From Tetrahymena thermophila SB210 (lineage: Eukaryota > Ciliophora > Oligohymenophorea > Hymenostomatida > Tetrahymenidae): a stretch of 64,000 nt of DNA. The translations under genes and the position numbers were made by a program. The stretch is from contig NW_002476364.1 of the NCBI RefSeq assembly GCF_000189635.1, positions 496,001-560,000 of the forward strand, written 5' to 3'. Of the stretch, positions 1 to 12,180 are shown piece by piece. The notes under the pieces were generated by a model, which was given only the letters and a program-made list of their open reading frames with translations, was not told the origin of the DNA and made no database searches. Numbering within the stretch: the first letter of the stretch is position 1; the number at the start of each line of letters is the position of its first letter.

Positions 1-2
1 CT

Positions 3-590
3 ATTCCTCCTATAAGAAGAAAGGAATACATAATTAAACCTGTGATGTGGAGAAATATTATTTTTGAAACACTTTACCAAATTTTGGCTTTGTCTTTACT
101 GCTTTTTGGGAATTTAGAATTTATTTTTGATCTGCAAAATTAATTTTTTAGGATTGACTCTTCCTCAATAGATAAATATATTAGAAATAATTAAGTAGGC
201 TAAGGTGAACTAAGCCCAGAGGAACTCAAAATATTAAGAAAATAAAATTTAAGATTCAGGTATTCACTATGCTTTAATTGTTTGGTCTTCTTATAATTAT
301 TCAATATTCTAAGTTGCAGCAGTCTTCATTATTCTAAGATAAGTGTTTTCAGGGATATAAAAAGAAAATTTTTCCTTTTTGTTTCAGTTCTATTTATTTT
401 AGGATTTTACATTCTGCTAATGCATTACTTTCACGATTACTTTGAATGCACAAAACATGGCTTACCTGAACATTTCTTGTGTTTGATGATTTCTCTAGTA
501 AAATTATTCTATAATTATCTCATCAGGTTTATTAACCATAGACCGTTTTCGAGTATAAGATATGTAAAATACACTTTTGATTTTGAATGA
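3..590 (+). CDS. Plasma-membrane-type Ca2+ P-type ATPase, C-terminal fragment
   Basis: This is the 3' end of a gene that begins outside the window; reading frame 3 stays open from base 3 to the TGA at 588-590 (195 codons). The fragment would be the last membrane helices and tail of a type IIB calcium pump, which moves Ca2+ out of the cytosol using ATP. The sequence shows the family's C-terminal membrane block: a short stretch with MWRNIIFETLYQ, a hydrophobic helix (ILALSLLLFGNLEFIF), then YSLCFNCLVFLQLFN, which corresponds to the conserved FN.FV..Q.FN segment. Two more hydrophobic stretches and a basic tail follow. In-frame TAA and TAG codons read as glutamine. Family is confident; the exact subtype is not, because the catalytic half is missing. 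Confidence 0.85.
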
Positions 591-1222
591 ATTTACATTA
601 AAATATTTAACTATTTAATTAATTTTATTTGTTTATACTTTTTCTTTATATGCTTCAAACTTTATAATTTGTAAAAATCAATTAAATATTTTATTAATTC
701 TACAAACTATATTTAGAAAATCAAAACTTACTACTTTATTTTATACTAAATTATCGATTAATTGATTACTTACGTATATTAAATTAGTGATGTAAATTTT
801 TAATTTATTTAGACTCTAGATTAATTATGTGCTTTTGATTGTGAAATTTACTAGTTTTACTAAATTTTAACTATTTAATTATTACTTTTAAAAGCAATTC
901 AATATGTTATTTCTTAAAAAAATATGAAGTTTCTTTTATTTAAATTACTAAAATAAATGATTTATGTTAAAAATATGCAAAAATTTTACATTGATTTTAA
1001 ATAAATTTATCAAATTTTAATTTATAACTAGATAACCTAAAAATAATTTAAAATATTTAGTTAAATTAATTAATATTAAAATTATTAATCTGTTTATAAT
1101 TAAAATAATTTATGTTGAATAACTCCCTTATATAAGTATATAGTAAGAAAATACTTTGGTTTTTTAGTAAATTAATAGATGAAAATTTTAAAAAAACAAA
1201 ATATTTTAAGAATATTTCATTT
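591..1222. other. AT-rich intergenic spacer
   Basis: Convergent 3' ends flank this spacer (Ca2+ ATPase on the left, CTL-like gene on the right). It is almost pure A+T, and no exon-like or structured segment was seen. Confidence 0.6.
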
Positions 1223-3824
1223 TCAACGATTTTCGACACCATCCATGAAGTCTTTTAATTCCTAAATTAAAAAAATAAATTAATGGCTAAATTCACATTA
1301 AAATAGTAGTTTACTTGAGGGCACTTTCTTTGAGGAATAGCAATCATCATACCTTCTTCGATGCAGAACATAGTAATAAGGGCTTCACTTACAGTACCAA
1401 ACAAACTCATAATGAAACTTCCAACATAATAACTGGTGATGGCGATGACCTTTATTTATTTAAAAAAATATTTATTTGCTGCTGATATAAATTTAAAAAT
1501 TTACGAGGCAAGGAACCAAAGGATTTTCAACTCTAGCTACATAATAGTCAGTTCTTGTAAGAGCGAAATAAGATCCCAAAGTAATAACACCGCTAATAGC
1601 TGCACAACCTAAAAATTCGAATAATTCACCAATACCAGCAACCAAAGCCATTCTAATAGGATTTGCTGCCATAATTGAGAAGGCCTTAGAGGCGGATTCG
1701 CAGAAACCTTTACCATCCATCATAGTCTATTTAAATTGAAATTTTTATATTAAAATCAAAGTAAAAAAAAATATTTTTAAGATAATATTTACCCAAACAT
1801 AAGCAGATTAGTTTAAGTGCTTAAAGAATTTCTCAAAGACTACAACAAAGCAATATAAAGCCTTGTAAATGAAATCAGTGAGTTAGTTTCCTTCGTTATT
1901 CTTCTTCATATTTTCAGCAGAATCCTTGAAAATTAAAAAAAATAAATTCGTTAGTTTCAAATTTAAATATTTTAATTTTGGTATTACAGAAATTAATTTC
2001 AATAAGAATTTAATGAAGGATAGAACACCAAGAATGAATGAACCAAAGGCAGCAGTACCCATATGGTTTTTGAAGAAGAGCTTAGCACCCATGGTGGTGT
2101 TGGAGTCATCGATTTCTTCAACTTTAAAGTACCAGAAAGCAACTGCACCAATGATAATCATTTATTAGCAAGCAGCAAAGAAAGATTCAAACCAGAATAA
2201 ACCAAATAAGTGAATCCATCCGAAAGTCTTAATATCCCAAGTGATTTAAACATGTCCAAAAGGATAAAGTCCTGTCTAATTTATTCATAAAAATAATAAT
2301 GCTTATAAAATAAATTTGTTAAATTATATAGCTTACTTGTTTAGAGACACCACCTGAAGAGTAAAGGTAAATAGCTATGATAAACCAGGCAACGAAAAAG
2401 GCAGTACTAATAAGGAAACTTACAATTGGAATAAGAGTAACTCTAGGATTTTCAGTCATGAATCTAGCAGAGGCCTATTTTGATTGTTTTAGTTATTAGA
2501 ATAATTATTTTTTCAAAATTAAAATTTACTTTTAGGACATTAATAGCTAATCTGATTCTTTCGCAGAGACAGCAGATAGCAACAATAAAGACCAAAGCAA
2601 GGGAAAGTAAAACAATAGCAGCAACAAGAACCTCATCTTTGTCCTTGAAGTTGCTCATAGCATCTTCAGCAAGCTTATAGGCACTGCTATCAGTAATTGT
2701 CTTATCTCTTTAATTAATAAATAAGAAAATATTAACAAGATATCAATCAATAAAGTAAATTAAATATGATTGTTTTGTGTCAGTTAAATTTTTGATTTTA
2801 AATTTATTATATTAAATATTCTATTTCTATAAATCTTCGTTTCTTTATTAAGTAGAATACTTAATCTAATAAAATTGAGCTATTTACTTTTTTATAATTA
2901 TTTTTAATGTTAATTTAATTACAATTAAGGAGGATTGGTGAGCTTTATGTATTAGAAAAGGAAGAGCAAGCCAAGAGAGGTGAGGGCAGAAAAAATCATA
3001 ATAACGAAACTCCATACAAGACTACCAGCAAGGAAGTTAACTAAGTACATGAATATGTAACTAGATTGAAATATATTTAAATATTTTAAAAATATTCAGC
3101 TTTTAAATTGAATTTTTACCCAAGAATAATAGAGCTCAAAATAGAGGAGCTGCAAATCATCCAAGTATTTCTCAAATCAGAAGCAATTTGTTAAGCTCCT
3201 TCAACATTAAGGACAGTCTTGATTTGTTTGTAATATTCTTAATTAATAGGAATGCAGACTCTATTTGCAACTTTATTGTATAAATAAATAAATAAAATTA
3301 CATTAATGTATCAAACGAATATAAAATTTTATTTATTTCTTTTATTTGAGCAAAATATTTTATGAGATTTTAACAAGGTAATTTATTTAGATAAGAATAA
3401 ATGAATATTAACCTGGAATGGAGTCATAGATGAGTTAACTTTTTGAAACATCTTAGGTCAAAGTTCCATCAGGGCAAATGGTGTTTTTTAAACACTCAAT
3501 AGAGGTTGAGTTTGCGTTAGGACAAGACTTTACGCATACATTTTTCTTTAAACTTTTGGGTGAGGGGAAATAAATCAAAGGATAGTCTGCATTTTCTTAC
3601 ACACCACAAGGCTAGCTATCCATATCAAAAGGCTATGCTAAAATGGCGGGATTACCAGTAGACATACCCAAAAAGGCAATGACACTTGTTAGGACTATGA
3701 AAAGAGTAAAGATAAAACAGCATGATAAATCAGTGCAGCCTCTATCTTTACGAGGACCTCCTAGTAAGTCCTTGGGAATTTGCTAATCAAATTCTTTGTA
3801 TTTGTTTGGTATTTGGTCAGTCAT
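1223..3824 (-). CDS. Choline transporter-like protein (CTL/SLC44 family)
   Basis: A polytopic membrane protein of roughly 610 residues, read on the minus strand from ATG 3822-3824 to TGA 1223-1225. The N-terminus carries the family hallmark: a soluble lead, then DRGCTDLSCCFIFTLF starting the first membrane helix, followed by a Cys-rich extracellular loop. Near the C-terminus is the second family signature, DGKGFCESASKAF, followed by membrane helices (IRMALVAGIGELFEFLG). CTL proteins move choline or related cations for phospholipid synthesis; the substrate here is inferred from family only. About nine GT..AG introns were read, on the plus strand near 1262-1314, 1450-1504, 1727-1792, 1925-1987, 2276-2336, 2474-2529, 2709-2923, 3061-3119 and 3271-3412. 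One or two boundaries may be off by a few bases. Confidence 0.88.
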
Positions 3825-6607
3825 TTCTTTGCAATTAAAACTTATTTTTTACAACAAGAAAATATTAATTAATTAATATCAAACAAATAGTTTTCTTTAT
3901 CTAAGTTATAATCAGAATGGATATTAGAGCAAAGATATTTCTTTTCAAACGACTATTAAATAAAATTTAATAAACTTCCCCCACTCATCAAACAAAATTT
4001 ATGTTTGCATATTATTCATTTAGTTTTAACTAAAATTTTACTGAATTTTAAATAAATGGAATCAATCAATCAATCAATTAATTGTTTTGATAAATAAATA
4101 AACAAATATTATGAACACTATCAAACTAAAAATCCAAAATTGTATTTAATTGATACTGAAAGTAAATAATTATTACTTGCAGATAAATGTAATCAAGATA
4201 TTTTTTTAAAACAAATATTTGTAAAATTCTACGATAACCTTTCAAGCGTTTTGAAAATAAATCCTTACTTTCTTCCTTTAAAGTAAGATATTCAAAAAAG
4301 TAAAAATCAAACAAAATATTTATTTGCAGTTATAATCAATAATTAATGATAGATTAAATAAGAGAACCAGCTATTAATAAAAATTATCATTTACATTTTT
4401 ATTGATTTATTTATTTCAAATGTATTGTTAAAATGAAAATCAAAGTAAATTATTTAATAGAAAATAAATAAATAGTACGTTTTAATTTCTCAATGTAAGA
4501 AAAATAGTTATTTCGAAACATTTTTAGCTTGTCTATTTAATCTAGCTAAAATTAAATATTACAAAACAAACAAAATTTAAGTATTTTTTTTTATACCTTC
4601 AAAGTAATTCATTTATTTATATTATTTTTTCTTAAAAAATGTATTCTATATTTACAATTAAAAATATTATAAAAATTATTGAAAATTTTTATTTAATTTC
4701 ATTTTCATGATTGCTAAATTAAAAAAATTTTTAATGAGTTAGAATTTAATTATCGAAATGCTTAATTAATCCATAAGTTAAATTTATTTCTATTAAATAA
4801 AAAACTAAAAAACTATTCATGTTGTTGATAATTAAATTGAGATTTAAAATATATTTTTAATTGTTTAGAAAATCATAAATTTCCATAAATATAGATTTAT
4901 TCTTTTGATTTTTAAATTTGAAGCTTTAAAAATTTAAATAAGACTGACTATTCTATTTTTAATTTAAATTTATATAAATATTGAATAAAAAAAAAATATT
5001 TTCTTCTATTTTAAACTTACTTTTTATAAAACTATTACAACACACATAATATTCCAATAAATAAATGTTTTTTCATATAAATTTGGTTAAAATAAGTAAG
5101 ATGAATCTTTTAAAAATTTAATTAATGAATATAGCTACTTTAAATTTATTTTTAAGCAAACAAATATGATTTAAAATAATAAATTTAATTTTTAAATTTA
5201 TATTTTTATATTTAATAAAATGAATAAATCTTCAAAATACAAAACTAAATAAATATATATATATATATATTAATATTACTTATCAAACAATATAAAATTA
5301 AATAATCTATAATAAAATTTATATTTTAGTATTTATTAAGAGTAAATAAAATTCAATTCAATTCAATTAAACTTAAAATAAGCAATATCCTAAAATCATA
5401 GTTTTTTGATTGGTTTTTATGTTTTCGCTATTTTGATATAAAATACTTGGAAAATAAAAAAAAAATTAAAATATTAAACTACTGTAAGTCTTCAAACAGC
5501 GATTCTCTGTTTTAGACCAAACAGACAGAGGTTTTGAACTTATAAAACAACCAATTTTAGCTTAGTCTCTATTTTATGTCTGTTTAGATTTTGAGGTATT
5601 ACGGTTGTAATGATTTAAAAAAAAAAAAATTAAAATATTAAAAAATAATTAATTAGTAATATATGAAAAATTAATTAAAATGTCCAATATATGAGTTAAA
5701 TTAAATTTTAAATTTAAAAATGAATGACTTATAAAGTAATTAGAACTAAATAAATTATATATACATTTTAATTCAATATAAAAATGAAAATATTTTGAAT
5801 AATTTTAATAAAAAATTTAAACACTGCTTATGCGTTCGTTCTGATTAATCAAAAATTAATTATTAAAAGGCTATTTTTAGAAAATTTTTTCATATTTTCA
5901 TTCGGATTATATATACTACTAAAAAATAAATTAAAATAATAATTGAAATACAATTTAATCATCCATCAAACCATATTCATTTGTTTATTTTCTTTTGGTA
6001 TATAATTTATATTTTTCTATTCAAAACAAAAAATTAAGTTTAAAGGAAAATCTCTAAGTAAATATTGATTAAAGTTACAAAAATTATTGAAAATATAGCT
6101 ATTTATTTTAGAAAATTTACATGTTGATCAAAAGAAAAAATAAAAAAATTTCTTTTATTTTGAAAATTTTGTAGAACTATTATAGATTAATTAGATCTTC
6201 TTATATATCCTAAATGGAAGTTTTAGGTACATTTGCAAATTTAATAAAATCATTAAAAAAAATCAAAAAAAATAAAGAGAAAATGAATATTCATGTTAAT
6301 GGTTAAGAGAATTGAAATGCACTATTACTGTTTATAAATTAATCAAATTACTTATTTAATTAAAAATAATAAATAAATTTGATTATTCATTTTGCTCTTA
6401 CATCAACTTATATTTTGAATTTTACTTTTTTTAATTAGCTCTTAAATTAAATAAGTATTTTTTTGATTGATTACACAGATCTAATTAAATTTTATTATAT
6501 TTAATTTAAATTTTTAGAAACAAAACTTCTATGATATCCAATTAATAATAAATAAGATTTTTGATGATATTTTTTTTAATTTCTAATAAAAAATAGTGAA
6601 AGAAGGT
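3825..6607. other. Gene-free AT-rich spacer
   Basis: A 2.8-kb stretch between the CTL-like gene and the carrier gene. No convincing exon was found; the short open frames are low-complexity. It contains a (TA)n run near 5262-5280 and one conspicuous higher-GC island at about 5485-5612 that may encode a structured RNA (see findings). Confidence 0.5.
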
Positions 6608-7531
6608 ATGGAATAAAAACATAAAAACTTGTTTTTTGCTGGAATTGGAGGATTTCTTAAAACCATTGCTTATACTACAGTAGGTTCTCCTTTAGAAGTG
6701 ATTAGACTACGATTATAAAACTCTTCTGAAATGGTCAAAATTGGATATCTATAAAAAAACTATAGTGGAATCGTAGATTCAGTAAAATAGATAGCAAAAG
6801 AGGAAGGACTATATGCTTTTTGGAAAGGAAATTTTTCTCATATATTAAGATAAAGTCTTTCTACATTATCTTCATTCATGTTAGCTAATTAATTTTAAAG
6901 GTTTTTCAACTTCTAAGAGAAAAGTTAATCACACTTTTAATAATTTTTATAAAATGTTTTATTTGGTGGAATATCAGGATGCATTGTAATGTCTCTTTGG
7001 TATCCTCTAGAAGTAGCTAGGATTAAACTTACAAATGATAAATTTATTATAAATACTTAAAAAAAATAATACCTAAGTATAACTGATGTTTGCAAATAAA
7101 CTCTCATAAAGGAAGGGCCTAATGGGCTTTACAGAGGTTATGGAATCTCCTGTTTTGGTATGTTTTTTTATAGAGGCCTCTTTTTTGCTTTGTCTGAAAT
7201 AACAAATAAATACACTTTAGATGATAATGCAATAAATTTTATTCAAATGCAGTTTTTGTTAGGATGGAGTATACAATTTTTATCTTAGCTATTAACATAT
7301 CCTTTTTACACCATAAGTAGCAGAATGATAATGTCCTCTGGGTCTACCTAAAGATATACTTAGTCTCTTCAGTGCATATAAACAATTAAAAAATAAGAAG
7401 GACTTAAATCACTATATAGAGGAGTTAGCATTAACATTTTTAAAAGTTTAGGAGGAGCATCTTCATTCGTTTTATATAGTTTATATCTTCAAAAATAAAA
7501 TTATAAAATTTAATAAAATTTTAATAAATGA
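6608..7531 (+). CDS. Mitochondrial carrier family protein, ADP/ATP-carrier-like
   Basis: An intronless 307-residue protein, the usual length of the mitochondrial carrier family (three roughly 100-residue repeats, six helices). Repeat 1 has FFAGIGGFLKT, then SPLEVIRLRLQ; repeat 2 has FGGISGCIVMS and YPLEVARIKL. Both match the Px[D/E]xx[K/R] carrier motif. Repeat 3 has YPFYTISSRMIMSSG, which aligns with the ADP/ATP carrier segment YPFDTVRRRMMM. Here the acidic residue is Tyr and only one of the three Arg remains. The second half of each repeat keeps the EG..LY.G element (KEGPNGLYRGY, QEGLKSLYRGV). By family it would exchange metabolites across the inner mitochondrial membrane. The altered third motif makes true ADP/ATP exchange doubtful. 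Confidence 0.9.
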
Positions 7532-8880
7532 ATTGATTAATTGTATTAAATTAAATGTTTCTATTTTTATAATACTTTTATAACAATACAAATTCAACAA
7601 TTTGAAACTTCACTCTTTTTTTAATAATGAATCTATCTAATTTTAATATTTTCAATTTTTTTAAAAAATAAGGGTACAATAAAATTTTTATTTTTAGCCT
7701 ATGGATTTAAAGAGTATTCTCTTGACTGAAAAATATTAGAAACTTGATTTAAAGAATTATATATTCTTTTTAATTTTTATTTTATCTCAAAATATATATT
7801 GTATCTTAAATTAAAAATGTTAGATTTATTATTCAAATTATTTTTGTTTAAAAAAAATAATTTTATGATTTATATTCTATTTCTATATTTTTGCCTTGAG
7901 ATTGAAAGAAATTCAAAAAATTTTTGAAATCGCTAACTAACTTGCAAAATATGGTTTTCTTTCAAATAAATAAAAAATAAAATATGGGATTAAAGATATC
8001 ACATTTTATTGTAATAGATTGATTACACATAAATATAAAGATCTAAATCGAATTGCTAGACCCTCTCTATAGATAACTTAAAATAGATTCTGCTTTTTTG
8101 TCTTTAAGAGGAAAGACATATGCAAAATGATTATTTATTTTATAATAATAAAATATTTATTATTATTGTTATCCTTTATTTTATTGCTAATGTTAATATT
8201 AAAATAAATCTTTTTTTGATATTCTAAAGTTATTTTTATAGCCTTTTCTTTTTGTCTTTTATTTAATATTTTTATTCAAGATTGATTAAGTAGATTTTAT
8301 TTTTCTTTAAAAATATCTCTTCCAATTCAGTTATCATTTTAAGAGAGTCAATAAATACTTTGTTAATTTTTTTATCTCATTTTACTTTTTAAATATTATT
8401 ATTTTAAATTTTATGAATTTGTTTTCTAAATAAATTATTATAAATATATAAAAGGGTAACTTTATTATAAAAACATTTGATGAATTCCTTTTGATTTTTA
8501 ATTTTTCTCTTAGCTTTGACAGAATATTTCTTCTCTTGCTTTTTAAATCTTTTCAAAAGAAAAAAATAAAAATAATATCTAAGTATTAAAATAAAAAGAG
8601 TATTAAAAATTATATTTAAGTTATCTATGAATATCAAATCAATGAAAATTAATTTATTATTAAGGATTTTTTTTATTCTTTTATAAAAATGAATTTTAAA
8701 ATAAAATATCGCTATTCAGAACTTAAATTTTGTAAATAATCTTAGATGATTATGAAAAAATTTAATTAAAATATATTTGTGTATTTATTTATTTTACATT
8801 AAATAATATTAAATAAAAAATTGATAAATAAAAATTTAAAAAAAACAAGTAAGATTAATAAAATACATATATATAATATC
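7532..8880. other. AT-rich spacer
   Basis: Lies between the 3' ends of the carrier gene (+) and the unrecognised gene on the minus strand. Only low-complexity open frames are present; the 77-codon frame at 8404-8637 (-) is Ile/Phe/Lys-rich with no recognisable feature. Confidence 0.5.
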
Positions 8881-10510
8881 TCACTAAATCCCATACAAAA
8901 AAGACAAAAAACATTCCTTTTTCATACTTTTTATGGTTAAAGAAAGGTTAATGTTAGTTTAATTTGTATTCACTACTTTAATTTCTTTGAAGTGGACAAC
9001 AAACATATTGAGGTGCTTATTTAAAGTAATTATAGATAGTTTTTGATTTTGTTGCTTGATTGGAATTTCTCCTTCTTACTTGCCATGAATTTCTAATAGC
9101 TAAAATCTCACTAAGGAGGTTGCTGATAAATTGGTTATATCATGAAGTCATATCCCATACTTTTCTTTAATCAATATTTTCATCAAAATTTCTTACTTTA
9201 ATATTAGAAAATTCATAATCACTGCTATTTTTTGGCCAACTTAACTGATTATCTGCGCAAAAGGCTTAAAGATTAAATTACTTTGTTTCTAATGGGTTTA
9301 ATGAACCACTAAATCCTTTAATAACTGTGTGTTGAGAAGTGTTTGGAGTTTTACAACCAAACAATTGTCCATTTTCAATTACAAATCTTTGGTGTTCTCG
9401 AGTATTATTGTTTAATGTCATATAACCATCAATAGTGTGTCCGTTAGTATCGAACATGGGATTATTATTTCTGTTAAAATTGATTTAACTAATTGCAATG
9501 CTCTTGTTCTGTAATAAAGAGTTTAGATTTTAATCTCTTGATAAAGAACTTTTTGCTGGATTATCTTTAATTATCTTAAATGTTTGCATAAATTTGTTCA
9601 AACTTTTCTATTCGTCATTATATTTTGAAAATTTTTGAAGATAACTATCAATCAAAGGGTTTGAGGATACATTGGGAATTTATTATTATTCTTTTTATAA
9701 CAAATTTAAATATTTTGGTTTGATTTTTATTAAATTATCTACAGCTGGAGTATATTTTTTAAAATTATTGAGTTGATTAAGTGGTGTTGTCAAATTATCT
9801 ATTTATTTTAAAAATCCATCAGTTTAATTTGCTGTAGTTGAAATATTTTAAGAAATAGAAGATAGATTATTCGAAATCTCTTATTGAATATCTTTATACA
9901 CTTTCTAGGCATTAGCTGCCTTATCAGACACTTTTCCTAAAACTCCTCCCATTTGTTATTTAATACCTCTATCAATTTATTTTACTACTCTAGAAATATT
10001 TTGATAAACAGGAGATTGAGTAATTCCATTCAAAATTTTTTATGGTAAACCTTCACATGCTTACTTGACTTTAGATACGTTATTAACCACTTTTCCTATA
10101 ACTCCTCCAACTCCTCCAAGAAAAGTAGTTGCTACACCCAACCATGGTGTTACTTCTTTCACAAATTTACCTACTGAAGTATTATCGAACCATTCTTTAC
10201 CCTTTTAGAGTAAACGACCTACTGGATTATCTAATAATATTTTTGAAGCAGATTGATATGTATCACCAATGAATGAAACCGCTTTTCCAATTATAGTATT
10301 TTTCATTACATAACTACTTACTTCTTTTACCTTTCGACCTATAGATGTTTCATTCATAATATAATTTTGAGCTTAGTTTATTTTGTTATTCACATATTTA
10401 AGACCACTTTTAGCAGTATCTATTACTGTTGTAGCAGCTTATTTTACAGCTTTAAAAGTGCTAGTGATTCCTGTTGATACTTTAGAAAAAAAAGATCCAA
10501 GCCATCCCAT
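8881..10510 (-). CDS. Unrecognised 521-residue protein, two exons
   Basis: Read from ATG 10508-10510 to TGA 8881-8883 on the minus strand, with one 64-bp intron at 9016-9079 (phase 0; exons of 477 and 45 codons). I do not recognise the family. The first 210 or so residues look like repeated amphipathic helical segments with SIGRKVKEV, TIIGKAVSF and SVGKFVKEV motifs. They include a Gly-rich hydrophobic stretch (WLGVATTFLGGVGGVIGKVV) that could insert in a membrane. A Gln/Asn-rich coiled-coil-like middle follows. The C-terminal 150 residues look globular and carry most of the Cys, Trp and aromatic residues (GYMTLNNN, QLFGCKTPN, AFCADNQLSWPKNSS). No signal peptide is obvious. A decayed relative lies just upstream at 10950-11841, so the gene belongs to a local duplication. 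Confidence 0.7.
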
Positions 10511-12180
10511 TTTTTGATTTATTATTATTACTTTAATATTATCCTTTTTAAGTAGTGAATTTTTATTTTTTTGTGTGTGTTTTTTATTGATCTTTTTCTT
10601 ACCAAAGATTTTTTTTTATTTATTAATATTGTTATTTTTTGTTAATTTATATATTTCTAAATTAAGTGTCCAAGTAAATTCAAGTATTTAAACCTTAAAT
10701 AAAAGCATCTATCTGAATGTTAAAGCATTGATTAAAAGATTATCTTAAAATATTAATTAATGTTAAAGAATTAGAATGAATATTAATGTTTTTAGAATTA
10801 GAATATCAAAATTTTGGGGGAAATTTTGGGAGATGAATTTTCATTTTTGATTGGAAATTTTTTTAAAAAAATATAATAAAAAAAAACCCTTTTATTTAAA
10901 AGTATTTTATGAACCCCCTTTTAATTTTAAAAATTTGCTTAACTTCAACTAATTCATCTTTATCTTTTAAATCTTTTCTAACATCTACGTAAAAGGCAAA
11001 AGGCTTAAAGATTAAATTACTTTGTTTCAAATTGATTTAATGAACCACTATATTATTTATTGCTGTAGTATATTTTTTATCCAAATAACTATTGAGGTGA
11101 TTAAGTGGCATTTTAATAAAATTATTATTTACTTGATTAATCATATTATTCAAGTTTTACAGTCGTCCCTTCATCCTTAAAAAACACTTTTAGTTATTTA
11201 ATTTGTTTTTTTCAAATAATTTTAATAAAAAGGAAATTTAGTAAATTTACTCAAATCTTTTATTCAAAACATTCATATGATTTATTGATCTTAGCTCTTT
11301 TATTAGCAATTTTTTCTAAAATTTATCCAATTCCTCGTTTAAAAATATGTTAACAGTTTAATTTGTTGCTCTTAATACTCAAATAAATAGGAAATTTAGT
11401 AGCTTTATTCAAAATGTTTTATGGAAAACCTTCCTATTCTTTATATCACTTTAACTATATTATTACCATTTAACATTTACTTATAAATCCTCCCATTCTT
11501 CCTAAATAAGTAGATGCTATACCTACCCTAGGTTATAATTATTTAATTAGTTTGCAGTCTGGAGCATGTATTGTCGAATCTTTGTATTATATTTTATATG
11601 ATTGACCTACTAGGTTTCCTGTTATTTAAAATTTAATATATATCACTAATTTATGAAACAGCTCTTCCAAATTAGTCTCCTTCATTATAATTGCATTTCT
11701 ACCTAAAGATGTATTTCCCATAATAAAATCTTGAGCTTATTATATTAATATTATCAATTACTTTTTTACAACCTAAACAACACTAGTTACACTCGTGAAT
11801 GCTTTATTAACACCCTAAAACACTACACCTAAATATCCCATTTTTAGATATTTTAAAAATGAAAAGATAAGAAATCTAATAAGAATATTGATTTATTTTA
11901 ACTTTATTATTCCCTTTATAAGTCGTAAATTTGTGTTTTTATATTTTTTCTATTTATCTTTTACTTAAATAAGATTTTTTTTATTTTAATATATAGTAGT
12001 TTTTTGTTTAAATTTATATATTTCTAAATTAAATTCCAAATTAATTCAAGTATTTAAGCCTTAAATATTAGTTTGAAAGAATAATATCATTTAGGATATA
12101 TTCAATATTAGGATAATAGAATATCAAAGTATTTAGAATATAAAAATTTTTAGAATTAAAATATCAAAATTTTTTAATTT
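10511..12180. repeat. Diverged tandem duplication covering gene and upstream region
   Basis: The region upstream of the 8881-10510 gene (about 10515-10820) matches the region upstream of the decayed copy (about 11870-12180). Shared segments include the line around TTATATATTTCTAAATTAA followed by ATTCAAGTATTTAA and CCTTAAATA (near 10650 and 12020), and AGAATTA then ATATCAAAATTTT (near 10800 and 12160). The duplication unit therefore included promoter sequence as well as the gene. Confidence 0.6.
10950..11841 (-). pseudogene. Decayed paralogue of the 8881-10510 gene
   Basis: Starting from an ATG at 11839-11841, the minus strand reads MGYLGVVFQGVNKAFTSVT, which parallels the MGWLGSFFSKVSTGITS start of the neighbouring intact gene. 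Downstream matches to the intact gene recur in all three frames, for example FIMGNTSLGRN against the intact IMNETSIGRK. The DNA near 11000-11050 is nearly identical to 9262-9312. The copy is shorter than its relative, frameshifted several times and missing large middle blocks, so it cannot make the full protein. The lower boundary is approximate. Confidence 0.7.

Noticed and set aside
8404..8637. 77-codon minus-strand open frame
   Set aside because: Low-complexity Ile/Phe/Lys/Tyr composition, no motif, and open frames of this size are common by chance at this base composition.
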